38,967 nucleotides of DNA from Baumannia cicadellinicola str. Hc (Homalodisca coagulata) (GCF_000013185.1 NC_007984.1:30559-69525), one strand, 5' to 3'; counted from the first letter of the stretch, positions 10,747 to 19,641 are shown. Numbers and translations are program-made. Notes: generated by a model not told the origin, from the letters alone.

Positions 10747-11154
10747 TTACTTTTTATGTTCGGCATAGCTAGATTGTTGTAATTTATTTGTAGTTTTTGA
10801 ATATTTATGCCATGGTTGTATTTCAGCGGGAATTTGATCATTATCTGCTTCCGTTAGACGATAACGAAATGGATTATCTTTATTTCTTTGATCGTCAGAT
10901 AGTAAACTATGAGAACTATTTGCTATGTGTTGATATAGTTGCTGATAGCTATTAGCCATATTATTTAGTAATTCGGCACTACGAGCAAAATAGCTGTTCA
11001 ATTCCTGATTATTCTGATTTATTTCAGCTTTACTCTTTTCTAATTCATTTTGTAAATTTTGTTGATGACGTAACTTGCGATTACCAAACCGCATTGCTAC
11101 TACTCCTATCATTATTCCTACTAAGAAGCTAATTAGCGTAGGTTTCCAGATCAT
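10747..11154 (-). CDS. zapG: Z-ring/envelope-associated protein ZapG (YhcB)
   Basis: DUF1043 inner-membrane protein linked in E. coli to cell division, shape and envelope coordination. Seen: 135 residues (E. coli 132). One N-terminal membrane helix (about 6-22, ending AMRFGNRKLRHQQ) is followed by a charged, Gln/Glu-rich segment (about 25-85) likely to form a coiled coil with FARSAELL..MANSYQQLYQHIA. The conserved NPFRYRL comes near residue 95. A strong AGAGGAG ribosome binding site lies six bases before the ATG. It precedes degQ as in enterics, while zapE, normally between it and rplM, is missing. Confidence 0.93.
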   Translation of the reverse strand: MIWKPTLISFLVGIMIGVVAMRFGNRKLRHQQNLQNELEKSKAEINQNNQELNSYFARSAELLNNMANSYQQLYQHIANSSHSLLSDDQRNKDNPFRYRLTEADNDQIPAEIQPWHKYSKTTNKLQQSSYAEHKK

Positions 11155-11389
11155 AAAGACTCCTCTTTACGTTATACTATAGTGTTAAACATATAGTTAG
11201 CTATAAATAGCAAAACTTAATTATGTGATAAATCTTATTTTAAGAAGTTATTCACTATATTAGTGACTATTATGTTAAAATCATAAGCTATGGTACCTTA
11301 GTTACATTAGCTAGATTAATTCATAATATATAATTTAGTTGTTGTTTGTTAATAATAGTAACATTTAAAAGAATAGGGTTAGTTTTATC

Positions 11390-11818
11390 ATGAAAACTTT
11401 TACAGCAAAACTAGAAAATATAAGACGTAACTGGTATATTATGGACGCTAGTAATAAGATTTTAGGCCGTTTTGCTAGTAATATTGCTCTTCGTCTACGT
11501 GGTAAGCATAAAGTAATTTATACTCCACATATAGATACAGGCGATTATATTATTGTGTTAAACGCAAAAAAAATTACCGTTACTGGAAATAAACTCAGTG
11601 ATAAAAAGTACTATCATTACACAGGTTTTGTTGGTGGAATTAAAGAACAAAATTTAAAAGATCTGATGACTAAAAGGCCTGAGTATGTAATTGAAAGAGC
11701 AGTAAAAGGTATGTTACCCAAAGGTGCCTTAGGTAAGGCAATGCTAAAAAAACTAAAAGTATACGCTGGTACTGAGCACCAACATGCAGCACAGCAACCG
11801 CAAGTTTTAGAAATTTAG
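11390..11818 (+). CDS. rplM: 50S ribosomal protein L13
   Basis: Early-assembly protein of the large ribosomal subunit. Seen: 142 residues, the E. coli length, starting [21 protein letters not shown]. Family blocks include [31 protein letters not shown] and the signature region around [23 protein letters not shown]. It is followed after 19 bases by rpsI, the conserved two-gene operon. A TAGGGT-like binding site lies about a dozen bases upstream. It diverges from zapG across a 235-base spacer that must hold promoters in both directions. Confidence 0.98.
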   Translation: MKTFTAKLENIRRNWYIMDASNKILGRFASNIALRLRGKHKVIYTPHIDTGDYIIVLNAKKITVTGNKLSDKKYYHYTGFVGGIKEQNLKDLMTKRPEYVIERAVKGMLPKGALGKAMLKKLKVYAGTEHQHAAQQPQVLEI

Positions 11819-11837
11819 TAAGGATGGATTATAAGTT

Positions 11838-12236
11838 ATGGTAGCTGAAAATCAATACTATGGTACTGGTCGCCGTAAAAGCTCTTCCGCTCGTGTTTTC
11901 ATGAGTAAAAATGGTAGTGGTAATATTATAATTAATAAACGTAATATAGATCAGTATTTTGGCCGAGAAACAGCTCGTATGGTTGTGCTTCAGCCACTCG
12001 AACTATTCGATATGGTAAGCAAAGTAGATGTATATGTTACTGTAAAAGGTGGTGGTATATCTGGGCAAGCAGGAGCGATAAGACATGGTCTTACCTGTGC
12101 TCTAATGAAGTATAATGAACTACTACGCGTAGATCTACGTAAAGCTGGTTTTGTTACTCGTGATGCTCGTAAGGTTGAACGTAAAAAAGTTGGGCTACAT
12201 AAAGCTCGACGCCGTCCGCAGTTCTCTAAACGTTAA
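11838..12236 (+). CDS. rpsI: 30S ribosomal protein S9
   Basis: Small-subunit protein whose basic C-terminal tail reaches the P-site tRNA. Seen: 132 residues with [45 protein letters not shown] and the invariant basic tail ending RPQFSKR. The ATG follows an AGGATGG binding site by about ten bases. The frame gives one extra Val after the initiator compared with E. coli. Downstream, where enterics have sspA and sspB, there is only a structured gene-free stretch. Confidence 0.98.
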   Translation: MVAENQYYGTGRRKSSSARVFMSKNGSGNIIINKRNIDQYFGRETARMVVLQPLELFDMVSKVDVYVTVKGGGISGQAGAIRHGLTCALMKYNELLRVDLRKAGFVTRDARKVERKKVGLHKARRRPQFSKR

Positions 12237-12310
12237 TTAAATAGTGAACTTAAAAATTAAATTTAACTGCTAAGTAAGAGAATATACTAGATCCTTAACA
12301 TAGTTATAAA

Positions 12311-12355
12311 ACCCGGGTATCTTCCGGGTATTATAGCTAGTTATTCTCTAGCTAT
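12311..12355. repeat. two consecutive perfect hairpins downstream of rpsI
   Basis: ACCCGG (12311-12316) pairs with CCGGGT (12324-12329) around seven bases. Three bases later ATAGCTAG (12333-12340) pairs with CTAGCTAT (12348-12355), also around seven bases. Neither is followed by a U-tract. The first is unusually GC-rich for this sequence, which suggests selection, perhaps as a 3' stabiliser of the rplM-rpsI message. Confidence 0.6.
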
Positions 12356-12395
12356 CTTTATACTGTTAATATTCTTAAAGTAGTTTTGCGTATAA

Positions 12396-12413
12396 CTATA
12401 CTATATAGTATAG
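12396..12413. repeat. 18-bp perfect palindrome
   Basis: CTATACTATATAGTATAG equals its own reverse complement, with no spacer. It could be a dimeric-protein binding site or chance in AT-rich DNA. It lies between the rpsI hairpins and the likely terminator. Confidence 0.6.
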
Positions 12414-12501
12414 GCTGTTTTACTTAATAACCATAACATTAATCTTACAGATCAACACTTGCTCGAATATGATTCTCTTATTAAGATTAAATGTACCTAC
12501 C

Positions 12502-12523
12502 GCTACTATAAGGTAGCTTTTTT
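12502..12523 (+). terminator. probable intrinsic terminator after rpsI
   Basis: GCTAC (12502-12506) pairs with GTAGC (12513-12517) around six bases, followed directly by six T's. An alternative pairing CTACC/GGTAG uses overlapping bases. The stem is short, but the hairpin plus T6 arrangement is the classical form. It lies about 265 bases after the rpsI stop, so the transcript would have a long 3' end. Confidence 0.5.
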
Positions 12524-12585
12524 ATTCAAAAAAACTTAATAGTTAACAATCTTATCCTCTCTAATAGATTTCTTATCTTATTTAA

Positions 12586-12613
12586 TAAGTAAATATTGCT
12601 AAGTAAATATTGC
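12586..12613. repeat. 14-base tandem duplication
   Basis: TAAGTAAATATTGC occurs twice head to tail (12586-12599 and 12600-12613), followed by a partial third start TAA. It looks like a recent slippage duplication in non-coding DNA. Confidence 0.7.
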
Positions 12614-12695
12614 TAACCTATTTTTTAGCAACTTTAATATGTATAACATGCGTATCGAGAATTAAATTGATTGTATTAAAACAATGGAAATTGTA

Positions 12696-13190
12696 ATGAA
12701 TAAAATAATAGAAAAAATGATTTATGAATCTAGATGGCTTTTATTTCCTGTTTATATAGGACTTTCTTTTGGTTTTATCTTATTAACTTTAAAATTCTTT
12801 CATGAAATAATTCAGTTTCTACCAAAGATTTTTGATATGCCTGAGTCTGACTTAATATTAATTGTTTTATCAATGATAGATATAGCACTTGTAGGTGGAT
12901 TATTAGTAATGGTAATGTTTTCAGGATATGAAAATTTTATTTTAAAAATGAGTGATGATTGTAATCAAAAAAGGTTAAATTGGATGGGTAAAATGGATGT
13001 AAATTCGATTAAAAATAAAGTAGCATCTTCTATTGTGGCTATTTCTTCTGTACATCTTTTACGTATTTTCATGGAAGCAGATAGAACACGAGATAATAAA
13101 ATTATGTGGTGTGTTATTATTCATTTAGCTTTTGTCTTATCGGCTTTTGGTATGGCATATATTGATAAAATGAGTAAAACTAAATCTTAG
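12696..13190 (+). CDS. yqhA: UPF0114-family membrane protein YqhA
   Basis: Conserved inner-membrane protein of unknown function. Seen: 164 residues, the same as E. coli YqhA, with four hydrophobic segments (about 13-32, 48-70, 103-120 and 133-152). Blocks [62 protein letters not shown] and AISSVHLLR match it closely. An upstream in-frame ATG at 12684 adds four residues. The ATG at 12696 aligns with the family start and has GGAA seven bases before it, so it is preferred. It is a monocistronic gene here, flanked by long gene-free stretches. No function should be assigned from sequence alone. Confidence 0.92.
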   Translation: MNKIIEKMIYESRWLLFPVYIGLSFGFILLTLKFFHEIIQFLPKIFDMPESDLILIVLSMIDIALVGGLLVMVMFSGYENFILKMSDDCNQKRLNWMGKMDVNSIKNKVASSIVAISSVHLLRIFMEADRTRDNKIMWCVIIHLAFVLSAFGMAYIDKMSKTKS

Positions 13191-13700
13191 TAGATATACT
13201 AGTTCTAGTAGGTTAGTTTTTTGACAAAAAATTATTTGTTGAAAACATAATGGCTTTTTATTAAATTTATATTTGTCTTATCAAATAATTATCACTAAAG
13301 ATAATATAATTATACTATATATTATATATCAGTATACTAGTTTTCTAGAATAGTCAGCTTTTATCACCAGTCCAGTATTAGCATACTAACCTTAGTTCTC
13401 TAATTTTAAAGCTAACAATCAATTTTTGTGAAACATTTGAACAATTATTAGGTCAAAATCTCATAGCCTTTTAGGCTAAAAATGAGCTCGCTAAAATCTA
13501 GACATTAAAATAATAACTTATTGTAAATCTTTATATAACAATTTATAGCTATAATTGTAAACATACAGTAATATGATATATTATCTTAGTGAAGACAGTT
13601 AAAATAAATCTTCATTTATAATGTTATTATTCAATAAGTTATTAACATCAATAAACCATATCAATTTCTTGGAAAAATTCAGCCATAGGTGTTTACCGTC
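13191..13700. other. gene-free region between yqhA and rapZ
   Basis: 510 bases. In enterics rapZ follows rpoN-hpf-ptsN; none of these is readable here. The clearest structure is a bulged hairpin at 13460-13486 (CTCA/TGAG outer, TAGCC/GGCTA inner, AAAA bulge). The final bases hold an AGGTG ribosome binding site for rapZ. Confidence 0.55.
13460..13486. repeat. bulged hairpin upstream of rapZ
   Basis: CTCA (13460-13463) pairs with TGAG (13483-13486), and TAGCC (13464-13468) with GGCTA (13474-13478) around TTTTA. A four-base A bulge on the 3' side interrupts the stem. It lies about 215 bases before the rapZ start. No U-tract follows on the plus strand. Confidence 0.4.
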
Positions 13701-14556
13701 ATGGTACTGATGATTGTCAGTGGTCGATCTGGTTCAGGAAAATCTGTTGCGTTACGAGCTTTAGAAGATATGGGTTTTTATTGTGTCGACAATCTACCAG
13801 TAATACTACTACCACAATTAGTAGATATGTTTATTAAGAGTAATATTTCTGTAGCAGTTAGTATTGATATACGTAATATGCCTTGTTCACCAGCAAAATT
13901 AAAAAACACCATCGATAGTTTTTTTTTATTGCAAGTATTTTTACCACAAATTTTATTCCTAGATGCCGAGTATAATACTCTGATTCGTCGTTATAGTTAT
14001 ACGCGCCGGCTACATCCTTTATCGCATCGCAATTTTTCGTTAGAAAATGCGATTAATGAAGAAAAAACTCTATTAGAACCACTACGCTCATGCGCAGATA
14101 TGTTTATAGATACTACTGAGATGTCTGTACATGAACTAGCCTCAATATTACGTACCCGTATTTTAGGTAAATACCAGCGGGAAATGACTATCATATTTGA
14201 ATCATTTGGTTATAAATATGGTATTCCTATTGATGCGGACTACGTTTTTGACGTACGTTTTTTGCCTAATCCCTACTGGGAACCTAAATTAAGAAAAATG
14301 ATTGGTCTAGACCAACCTGTTGTAAGATTCCTCAATCGACATGTTGAAGTACATAATTTTATTAATGAAACTTGTCGTTATCTAGAACATTGGCTACCAA
14401 TGCTAGAGATTAATAATCGTAGTTATCTTACAGTCGCAATAGGTTGCACGGGGGGGTAAACACCGTTCGGTATATATAGCTGAACAGTTAGCTAATTATT
14501 TTAGATCACGAGGTAAAAATGTTAATTCATATCATAGAACAATAAAAAAATCATAA
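13701..14556 (+). pseudogene. rapZ: RNase adapter RapZ, frameshifted at a G7 tract near the 3' end
   Basis: In E. coli RapZ binds the small RNA GlmZ, presents it to RNase E and so controls glmS and amino-sugar supply. Seen: Walker A GRSGSGKS (8-15), GFYCVDNLP, and the C-terminal-domain block [26 protein letters not shown]. The frame runs to a stop at 14457-14459 right after AIGCTGG. One base of the seven G's at 14450-14456 is surplus. With six G's the frame continues [20 protein letters not shown] and on to a stop at 14554-14556, giving 284 residues, exactly the E. coli length. The tail keeps the basic residues (RGKN and KK near the end) that contact RNA in E. coli. The protein is either truncated by about 34 residues, restored by slippage, or a sequencing error is present. 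ATG 13701 matches the E. coli start; an ATG-type upstream extension to 13689 is unlikely. Confidence 0.88.
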
Positions 14557-14601
14557 GAATATCATATTATTATATGTTAATTGATCTAGGAATAATTGAC
14601 T

Positions 14602-16182
14602 ATGCAAAGACCGATTATTATTCGCCGTGCTTTACTTAGTGTTTCAGATAAAACAAATATTTGTGAATTAGCAAAATCATTATTAAAAAGAGGTGTTCAG
14701 CTTATATCTACTAACGGAACAGCACGATTACTGGTAAACGCTGGAATACATGTTACAGAAGTATCTAATTACACAGGATTCCCAGAAATAATGGATGGCA
14801 GAGTAAAAACATTACATCCTAAAATACATGGTGGTATCCTAGCCCGTCGTAATATCGATGATACTATCATGCAACAGTATAAAATTGAGCACATTGATAT
14901 GGTTGTAGTTAATCTCTATCCGTTCGCTGAAGTAGTAGCATCTGCAACATGTAACCATGAAAAAGTAGTAGAAAATATTGATATCGGTGGTACAGCTCTT
15001 TTGCGTTCTGCAGCTAAAAACTATAGCAATGTAGTAGTTGTAGTCAGTATTAATGACTATATCTCTATTATTAATGAAATAGATTGTAATAATGGTGCTG
15101 TTTCCTTAGAAACACGTTTAAATTTAGCGATTAAGGCATTTCAACATACTGCTACTTATGATAGTCAGATCAAAGACTATTTTACAAGCCAGGTATATAC
15201 TGATAGTAGTAAGTGTTCTAGTATATTTCCACCTATCTTGAATATTAACTTTGTTAAGAAACAAGATATGCGTTATGGCGAAAATCAACATCAATTAGCA
15301 GCATTTTATCTTGATACTAGAAATAAAGAAAAATCAATTGCCACTACAAAGCAGCTACAAGGGAGAGCCCTTTCTTATAATAATATAGCTGATGCTGATG
15401 CAGCATTAGAGTGTGTGAAAGAATTTAGTGAACCAGCTTGCGTAATTGTTAAACACATTAATCCGTGTAGTGTGGCAATGGGCAAAACAATATTAGTTGC
15501 CTATCAACGTGCTTATGAAACTGACCCTACCTCAGCTTTTGGAGGAGTAATCGCTTTTAATAGATCATTAGATTTATGCACTGCTCAGGAGATTATTGCT
15601 CGTCAGTTCATAGAAGTAATTATTGCACCAACAGTAGATCAAGAAGCTCTATTAATACTAGCTAAGAAAAAAAATATAAGAGTGTTGAGCAGTGGACAAT
15701 GGAATAAACCGATACCTAATCTAAATTTTAGACAAGTGAATGGTGGGTTATTAGTACAGGAACGCGATTTAGTTATGATAAACTTACATGATTTACGTAT
15801 AGTAAGCCAACGTCAACCGACTACTATGGAGATACAAGATGCACTTTTCTGCTGGAAAGTAGTCAAATTTGTTAAATCAAATGCAATTGTTTATGCTAGA
15901 AATCAACGCACCATTGGTATTGGTGCTGGTCAAATGAGCCGTATAGACTCTGCTAAAATTGCGAGCATAAAAGCTATAGACAACAAACTTAATATACGTG
16001 GATCAACAATGGCTTCTGATGCGTTCTTTCCTTTTCGGGATGGATTAGATTCAGCAGCTAAAGTTGGTGTTAGCTGTGTAATTCAGCCTGGTGGGTCTAT
16101 TCGTGATCAAGAAGTAATTACAGCTGCTAATGAACATAATATAGCTATGATATTTACTAATATTCGTCATTTTCGCCACTAA
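14602..16182 (+). CDS. purH: bifunctional AICAR formyltransferase / IMP cyclohydrolase
   Basis: Last two steps of de novo IMP synthesis. Seen: 526 residues (E. coli 529). The N-terminal MGS-like IMP cyclohydrolase domain (about 1-200) has [35 protein letters not shown] and NLYPF. The C-terminal transformylase domain has [13 protein letters not shown], the catalytic Lys-His in [21 protein letters not shown] and [10 protein letters not shown]. The tail ends RHFRH as in E. coli. One oddity: the usual KHxNPCG is here KHINPCS, with Gly replaced by Ser. The frame extends two codons upstream to a TTG, but the ATG at 14602 with AGGA about twelve bases before it fits the family. It is followed by purD after 20 bases, the enteric purHD operon. 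Confidence 0.96.
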   Translation: MQRPIIIRRALLSVSDKTNICELAKSLLKRGVQLISTNGTARLLVNAGIHVTEVSNYTGFPEIMDGRVKTLHPKIHGGILARRNIDDTIMQQYKIEHIDMVVVNLYPFAEVVASATCNHEKVVENIDIGGTALLRSAAKNYSNVVVVVSINDYISIINEIDCNNGAVSLETRLNLAIKAFQHTATYDSQIKDYFTSQVYTDSSKCSSIFPPILNINFVKKQDMRYGENQHQLAAFYLDTRNKEKSIATTKQLQGRALSYNNIADADAALECVKEFSEPACVIVKHINPCSVAMGKTILVAYQRAYETDPTSAFGGVIAFNRSLDLCTAQEIIARQFIEVIIAPTVDQEALLILAKKKNIRVLSSGQWNKPIPNLNFRQVNGGLLVQERDLVMINLHDLRIVSQRQPTTMEIQDALFCWKVVKFVKSNAIVYARNQRTIGIGAGQMSRIDSAKIASIKAIDNKLNIRGSTMASDAFFPFRDGLDSAAKVGVSCVIQPGGSIRDQEVITAANEHNIAMIFTNIRHFRH

Positions 16183-16202
16183 ATAAAGATAGGAGCCAAG
16201 TA

Positions 16203-17477
16203 ATGAATATTTTAATTATTGGTAATGGCGGACGTGAACATGCTTTAGCATGGAAGGTGGCAAACTCTAATTTAGTAAATAAAGTATTTGTTGCTCCTGG
16301 TAACGCTGGCACTGATCTTGAGGCTTCATTAGAAAATATTGACCTCTCAACTGAGATTCCAAAACTAGTAGAGTTTGCAAAACAGCATGATATAGGTTTA
16401 ACTATCGTTGGTCCAGAAACATTATTGGTAGAAGGTATCGTAGACATTTTTCAAACTGCTGGGCTCAGGATATTCGGCCCTACTAAAGCTGCAGCACAGT
16501 TAGAAGGTTCGAAGATTTTTGCGAAAAATTTTCTTACTCGTCATCGTATCCCAACTGGATTTTATCAACATTTTACAGAAATTAGTCCTGCAATAGCTTA
16601 CGTTAAACAACAAGGTACACCTCTTGTAATTAAAGCAAATGGATTAGCAGCTGGTAAGGGAGTAATAGTTGCCTTTACACAAGCAGAAGCAGAATCTGCC
16701 ATTAAGTATATGCTCACTAAGCATAGCTTTGGTAAAGCTAATAATAGTATTCTTATCGAAGAATACCTCCGTGGTGAAGAAGTTAGCTTTATGGTGATGG
16801 TAGATGGTAATAATATTTTACCAATGGCTACTAGCCAAGATTATAAACGAGTAGGAGAAAACAATACAGGACCTAATACTGGCGGTATGGGTGCTTATTC
16901 TCCAGTACCAGCAATTACTGATCAATTGTATCAAATAATACTTAACCAGGTAATATATCCTACAATCCAAGGTATGGCATCAGAAGATAATCTTTATACT
17001 GGTTTTCTTTATGCGGGGTTAATAATTACACCAGATGGACAGCCAAAAGTACTTGAGTTTAATTGTCGTTTAGGTGATCCGGAAACACAAACGATTATGT
17101 TACGTATGCGTTCCGACTTAGTTGCTCATTGTTTAGCAGCTATTAAAGGCAAATTAAATCAAGAAAAAGCAATATGGACAAAAAAATCAGCACTAAGTAT
17201 AGTGCTAGCATCAGGTGGTTATCCTCATCATTACCGTATTGGGGATGAAATATATGGCCTACATAATATTCAAAATAATCAAGAACAAAAGATTTTTCAT
17301 GCTGGAACGAGCTTAACAAAAGGTAAAATTATTACTCAAAGTGGTCGTGTTTTATGTGTTACTGCATTAGGTTCGACTTTAGAAGAAGCTAAAGTTAATG
17401 CTTATCGAATAGCCGATTTAATATCATGGCCAGATAGTTTCTACAGGCGAGACATTGGTACTAGATTTAAAACCTAG
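16203..17477 (+). CDS. purD: phosphoribosylamine--glycine ligase (GARS)
   Basis: Second step of purine synthesis: joins phosphoribosylamine and glycine with ATP. Seen: 424 residues (E. coli 429) with MNILIIGNGGREHALAWK at the start. The ATP-grasp core has VIKANGLAAGKGVIVA and IEEYLRGEEVSFMVM. The family signature region NTGGMGAYSPVP and the metal-binding LEFNCRLGDPETQ are present. An AGGAGCC ribosome binding site lies just before the ATG. It closes the purHD unit and is followed by a strong bidirectional terminator. Confidence 0.97.
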   Translation: MNILIIGNGGREHALAWKVANSNLVNKVFVAPGNAGTDLEASLENIDLSTEIPKLVEFAKQHDIGLTIVGPETLLVEGIVDIFQTAGLRIFGPTKAAAQLEGSKIFAKNFLTRHRIPTGFYQHFTEISPAIAYVKQQGTPLVIKANGLAAGKGVIVAFTQAEAESAIKYMLTKHSFGKANNSILIEEYLRGEEVSFMVMVDGNNILPMATSQDYKRVGENNTGPNTGGMGAYSPVPAITDQLYQIILNQVIYPTIQGMASEDNLYTGFLYAGLIITPDGQPKVLEFNCRLGDPETQTIMLRMRSDLVAHCLAAIKGKLNQEKAIWTKKSALSIVLASGGYPHHYRIGDEIYGLHNIQNNQEQKIFHAGTSLTKGKIITQSGRVLCVTALGSTLEEAKVNAYRIADLISWPDSFYRRDIGTRFKT

Positions 17478-17531
17478 TATACTCTTCTTTTATTAAGCAT
17501 TTTAATCAAGGTCAAAAAATACTTACATAGT

Positions 17532-17573
17532 ATAAAACGCCTCAGTAATCTCAATTTCATTGAGGCGTTTTAT
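17532..17573. terminator. bidirectional intrinsic terminator between purD and ibpA
   Basis: ATAAAACGCCTCA (17532-17544) and TGAGGCGTTTTAT (17561-17573) are perfect 13-bp complements around a 16-base loop. GC pairs lie inside and A/T runs flank both sides, so each strand yields a stem followed by U's. It separates the convergent purD (plus) and ibpA (minus). It is the best terminator in the window. Confidence 0.92.
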
Positions 17574-17586
17574 TTTTGTTAAAAAA

Positions 17587-18066
17587 TTACTTGATAAGTG
17601 TAGCTGATTCTTTTTGTACCTTAATAGCAATTTTTTTAGGTTTTTCTTCTTCAGGAATATAGTAATTAAATTGTAGGATTAGTAGACCATTATCTAAATT
17701 GGCTTTCTGGATATTAATCCTATGCTCTAAATTAAAACTAAGTGCAAAAGATTGCTTTGTTATTCCATGATGTAACCATTTAATCTCGGTTTTTTCATGT
17801 TCATCAGAAGATTGCTGTTCTTGTTTTCCACTAATAGTAAGCTGGTTATTCAGTACAGAAATATCTAGCTCTTCCTGTGTATAACCTGGGACACTAATTG
17901 TGAGTTCGTAATGTTCTTTATCTTTTTGTATGAGATTATATGCTGGGGTATCTACTAGCGGTTTTTCTCCGGTTAGCCGACTAAATAGATTATCCATTTG
18001 GGTAAATCTATCAGACAACAAATTATTGCTTAGTGCAGGAATCAAAGATAGGGAACGATAAGCCAT
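17587..18066 (-). CDS. ibpA: small heat-shock protein (Hsp20), IbpA type
   Basis: ATP-independent holdase that keeps unfolding proteins refoldable. Seen: 159 residues starting MAYRSLSLIPALSNN. The segment FSRLTGEKPLVDTPAYNLIQ resembles Buchnera IbpA as I remember it. An alpha-crystallin domain spans about 42-140 with YELTISVPGYTQEELDISVLNNQLTISG and ANLDNGLLILQF, then EEEKPKKIAI, whose I-x-I motif supports oligomer formation. Longer than E. coli IbpA (137) through an extended C-terminal tail. The start has a strong AAGGAG binding site seven bases upstream. No sigma32-type promoter and no ROSE-type motif was seen; two small hairpins lie in the leader. The gene is not near its usual enteric neighbours. 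Confidence 0.93.
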   Translation of the reverse strand: MAYRSLSLIPALSNNLLSDRFTQMDNLFSRLTGEKPLVDTPAYNLIQKDKEHYELTISVPGYTQEELDISVLNNQLTISGKQEQQSSDEHEKTEIKWLHHGITKQSFALSFNLEHRINIQKANLDNGLLILQFNYYIPEEEKPKKIAIKVQKESATLIK

Positions 18067-18102
18067 ATTTTTTCTCCTTAGGAAATAAAATACTTATAAT
18101 AG

Positions 18103-18139
18103 TAAAAAATAATTTTTTATTATACCTATATAATATAGG
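18103..18139 (-). promoter_or_regulatory. two small hairpins in the ibpA 5' leader
   Basis: An A/T-only 7-bp hairpin (TAAAAAA/TTTTTTA, 18103-18119) and a second one (CCTATA/TATAGG, 18125-18139, three-base centre) stand side by side 37-73 bases before the ibpA start. Enterobacterial ibpA leaders are RNA thermometers. Here the Shine-Dalgarno itself is not clearly paired, so a thermometer role is only a possibility. Confidence 0.3.
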
Positions 18140-18182
18140 AAGTTAAAATACACAATTACATTATGGTTACTTAATTATTTGG

Positions 18183-19085
18183 TTATTGTTTACCCTTTTT
18201 AATTAATTCTACTATACTACCAATAGTACCTATAAAATTACTTGCCTCTAATGGCATCATTACAATTTTGCTATTTTCGGATGCACCAATAGCTTGCAAA
18301 GCATCAGTATATTTCTGAGCTACAAAATAACTAATAGCTTGAATATTACCATTTGCAATAGCTTGTGAAACAATTTTAGTAGCATGTGCTTCAGCTTCTG
18401 CTGCACGTTCACGAGCTTCCGCTTCTAAAAATGCTGATTGTCTTTGACCTTCTGCTTTAAGAATTTGTGCTTGTTTTTCTCCTTCAGCTTTTAAAATAGC
18501 TGCTTGTCTAACTCCTTCTGATTCTAATATTTCAGCACGTTTTGTTCTTTCTGCTTTCATTTGAGCATTCATCGAAGCTACTAATTCAGCTGGTGGACGT
18601 ACATCACGAATTTCAATCCGTGTTATCTTGATACCCCAAGAGTTTGTTGCTTCATCTACTATATGTAATAAGCGACTATTGATATTATCCCGTTGTGAAA
18701 GCATTTCATCTAATTCCATTGAGCCTAACACAGTACGTATATTTGTCATAGTTAGGTTAGTAATAGCTCGATCTAAATTACTAACTTCATAAGCGGCACG
18801 TGCGGCATCAACTACTTGAATAAAACAAACTGCATCAATAGTTACATTAGCATTATCTTTAGAGATAATTTCTTGTGATGGAATCTCGAGTAACTGTTCC
18901 ATAACATTAATTTTTCTACCGATACGATCAATTAATGGCAAAATAATGTTTAAACCTGGCATGAGCAAACAGGTATAACGACCAAACCTTTCTACAGTCC
19001 ATTGGTAACCTTGTGGTACAATTTTTATACTAGCTATGGCAGTCAAAAATAAAGCAATAATAATCAAGATAATGAAAATAAACAT
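18183..19085 (-). CDS. qmcA: SPFH/stomatin-like membrane protein QmcA
   Basis: Prohibitin-homology inner-membrane protein. In E. coli QmcA is a high-copy suppressor of loss of FtsH and HtpX, pointing to membrane protein quality control. Seen: 300 residues (E. coli 305). One N-terminal membrane helix (about 2-20) is followed by [16 protein letters not shown], the SPFH domain with [18 protein letters not shown] and [17 protein letters not shown] long Ala/Glu/Lys-rich coiled-coil region (about 175-235) contains repeated ILKAEGE and [22 protein letters not shown] units. The C-terminal MMPLEASNF is kept. An NfeD-type partner, common next to such genes, is not adjacent. Neighbours ibpA and nuc are not its usual enteric context. 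Confidence 0.94.
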   Translation of the reverse strand: MFIFIILIIIALFLTAIASIKIVPQGYQWTVERFGRYTCLLMPGLNIILPLIDRIGRKINVMEQLLEIPSQEIISKDNANVTIDAVCFIQVVDAARAAYEVSNLDRAITNLTMTNIRTVLGSMELDEMLSQRDNINSRLLHIVDEATNSWGIKITRIEIRDVRPPAELVASMNAQMKAERTKRAEILESEGVRQAAILKAEGEKQAQILKAEGQRQSAFLEAEARERAAEAEAHATKIVSQAIANGNIQAISYFVAQKYTDALQAIGASENSKIVMMPLEASNFIGTIGSIVELIKKGKQ

Positions 19086-19107
19086 TTGATATATTTCTCT
19101 TAGTATT

Positions 19108-19641
19108 TTATGTATTTTCTGTTATTTCTGAGATTGATTCGACCCATAGTCGATTAAATTCTTTAGTGTATTGGTTAGCAATATATGGCTTATTTTTTAT
19201 AAATATGACATTTTCCGCATTATTAGATTCTGCGTTCTGTGTATAGTTAAATGATCCTGTTTGCACAGACTTATTATCTACAATAATGAATTTATTATGC
19301 ATAATTGAGTAATGACTAATTAACCTAATTGGTACTTTATGATTGATTAAATGGTATATAGCTGTACGTTTATTATGATTTGATTTTTTATCAGCGATGA
19401 TTCGTACTTTAACTCCACGTTGATGTGCATGAATAATAGCTAATGTTATTATTTTATTAGTAAATGAATATGCAGCAATATCAAGAGATTTTTCTGCATT
19501 TAATATAGCATTAAGAATTATATATTTAGCTGTTATTCCAGGAGAAAAACCAACTTCAATATCCCTTTCTATCATACTATATGAAGTAAAGATAAAACAG
19601 AAGAGAAAAAAAATAATGGTTAATTTTATTTTCTTATTCAT
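19108..19641 (-). CDS. secreted phospholipase D-superfamily nuclease, Nuc-like
   Basis: Seen: 177 residues. A signal peptide (MNKKIK, then a hydrophobic run to about residue 20) is followed by one HKD motif, HNKFIIVD (H115, K117, D122), with [18 protein letters not shown] after it. This one-motif layout and length fit the Nuc endonuclease family known from plasmid pKM101, which works as a dimer with one HKD from each subunit and cuts DNA nonspecifically in the periplasm. The frame opens further upstream to a GTG at 19651-19653; the ATG at 19639-19641 gives a normal signal peptide. Context: 23 bases before qmcA, same strand. A nuclease with plasmid-borne relatives is unusual in a reduced chromosome and suggests past transfer. 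Substrate is unproven; PLD activity on lipid is the alternative. Confidence 0.85.
   Translation of the reverse strand: MNKKIKLTIIFFLFCFIFTSYSMIERDIEVGFSPGITAKYIILNAILNAEKSLDIAAYSFTNKIITLAIIHAHQRGVKVRIIADKKSNHNKRTAIYHLINHKVPIRLISHYSIMHNKFIIVDNKSVQTGSFNYTQNAESNNAENVIFIKNKPYIANQYTKEFNRLWVESISEITENT

Larger units (their letters stand above)
12237..12695. other. gene-free, hairpin-rich region between rpsI and yqhA
   Basis: 459 bases without a supportable gene. In order it holds two adjacent hairpins (12311-12329 and 12333-12355), an 18-bp perfect palindrome (12396-12413), a probable terminator (12502-12523) and a 14-base tandem duplication (12586-12613). Enterics have sspA-sspB after rpsI. I could not read any remnant of those proteins here. 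Confidence 0.6.

Noticed and set aside
12237..12500. Remnant of sspA/sspB after rpsI
   Set aside because: I translated by eye and could not find a recognisable fragment of either protein; only hairpins are supported.
14450..14456. G7 tract as a phase-variation contingency locus
   Set aside because: A contingency switch is typical of surface genes in pathogens; here a regulatory RNA adapter in a sheltered symbiont makes recent mutation, slippage or sequencing error more likely.
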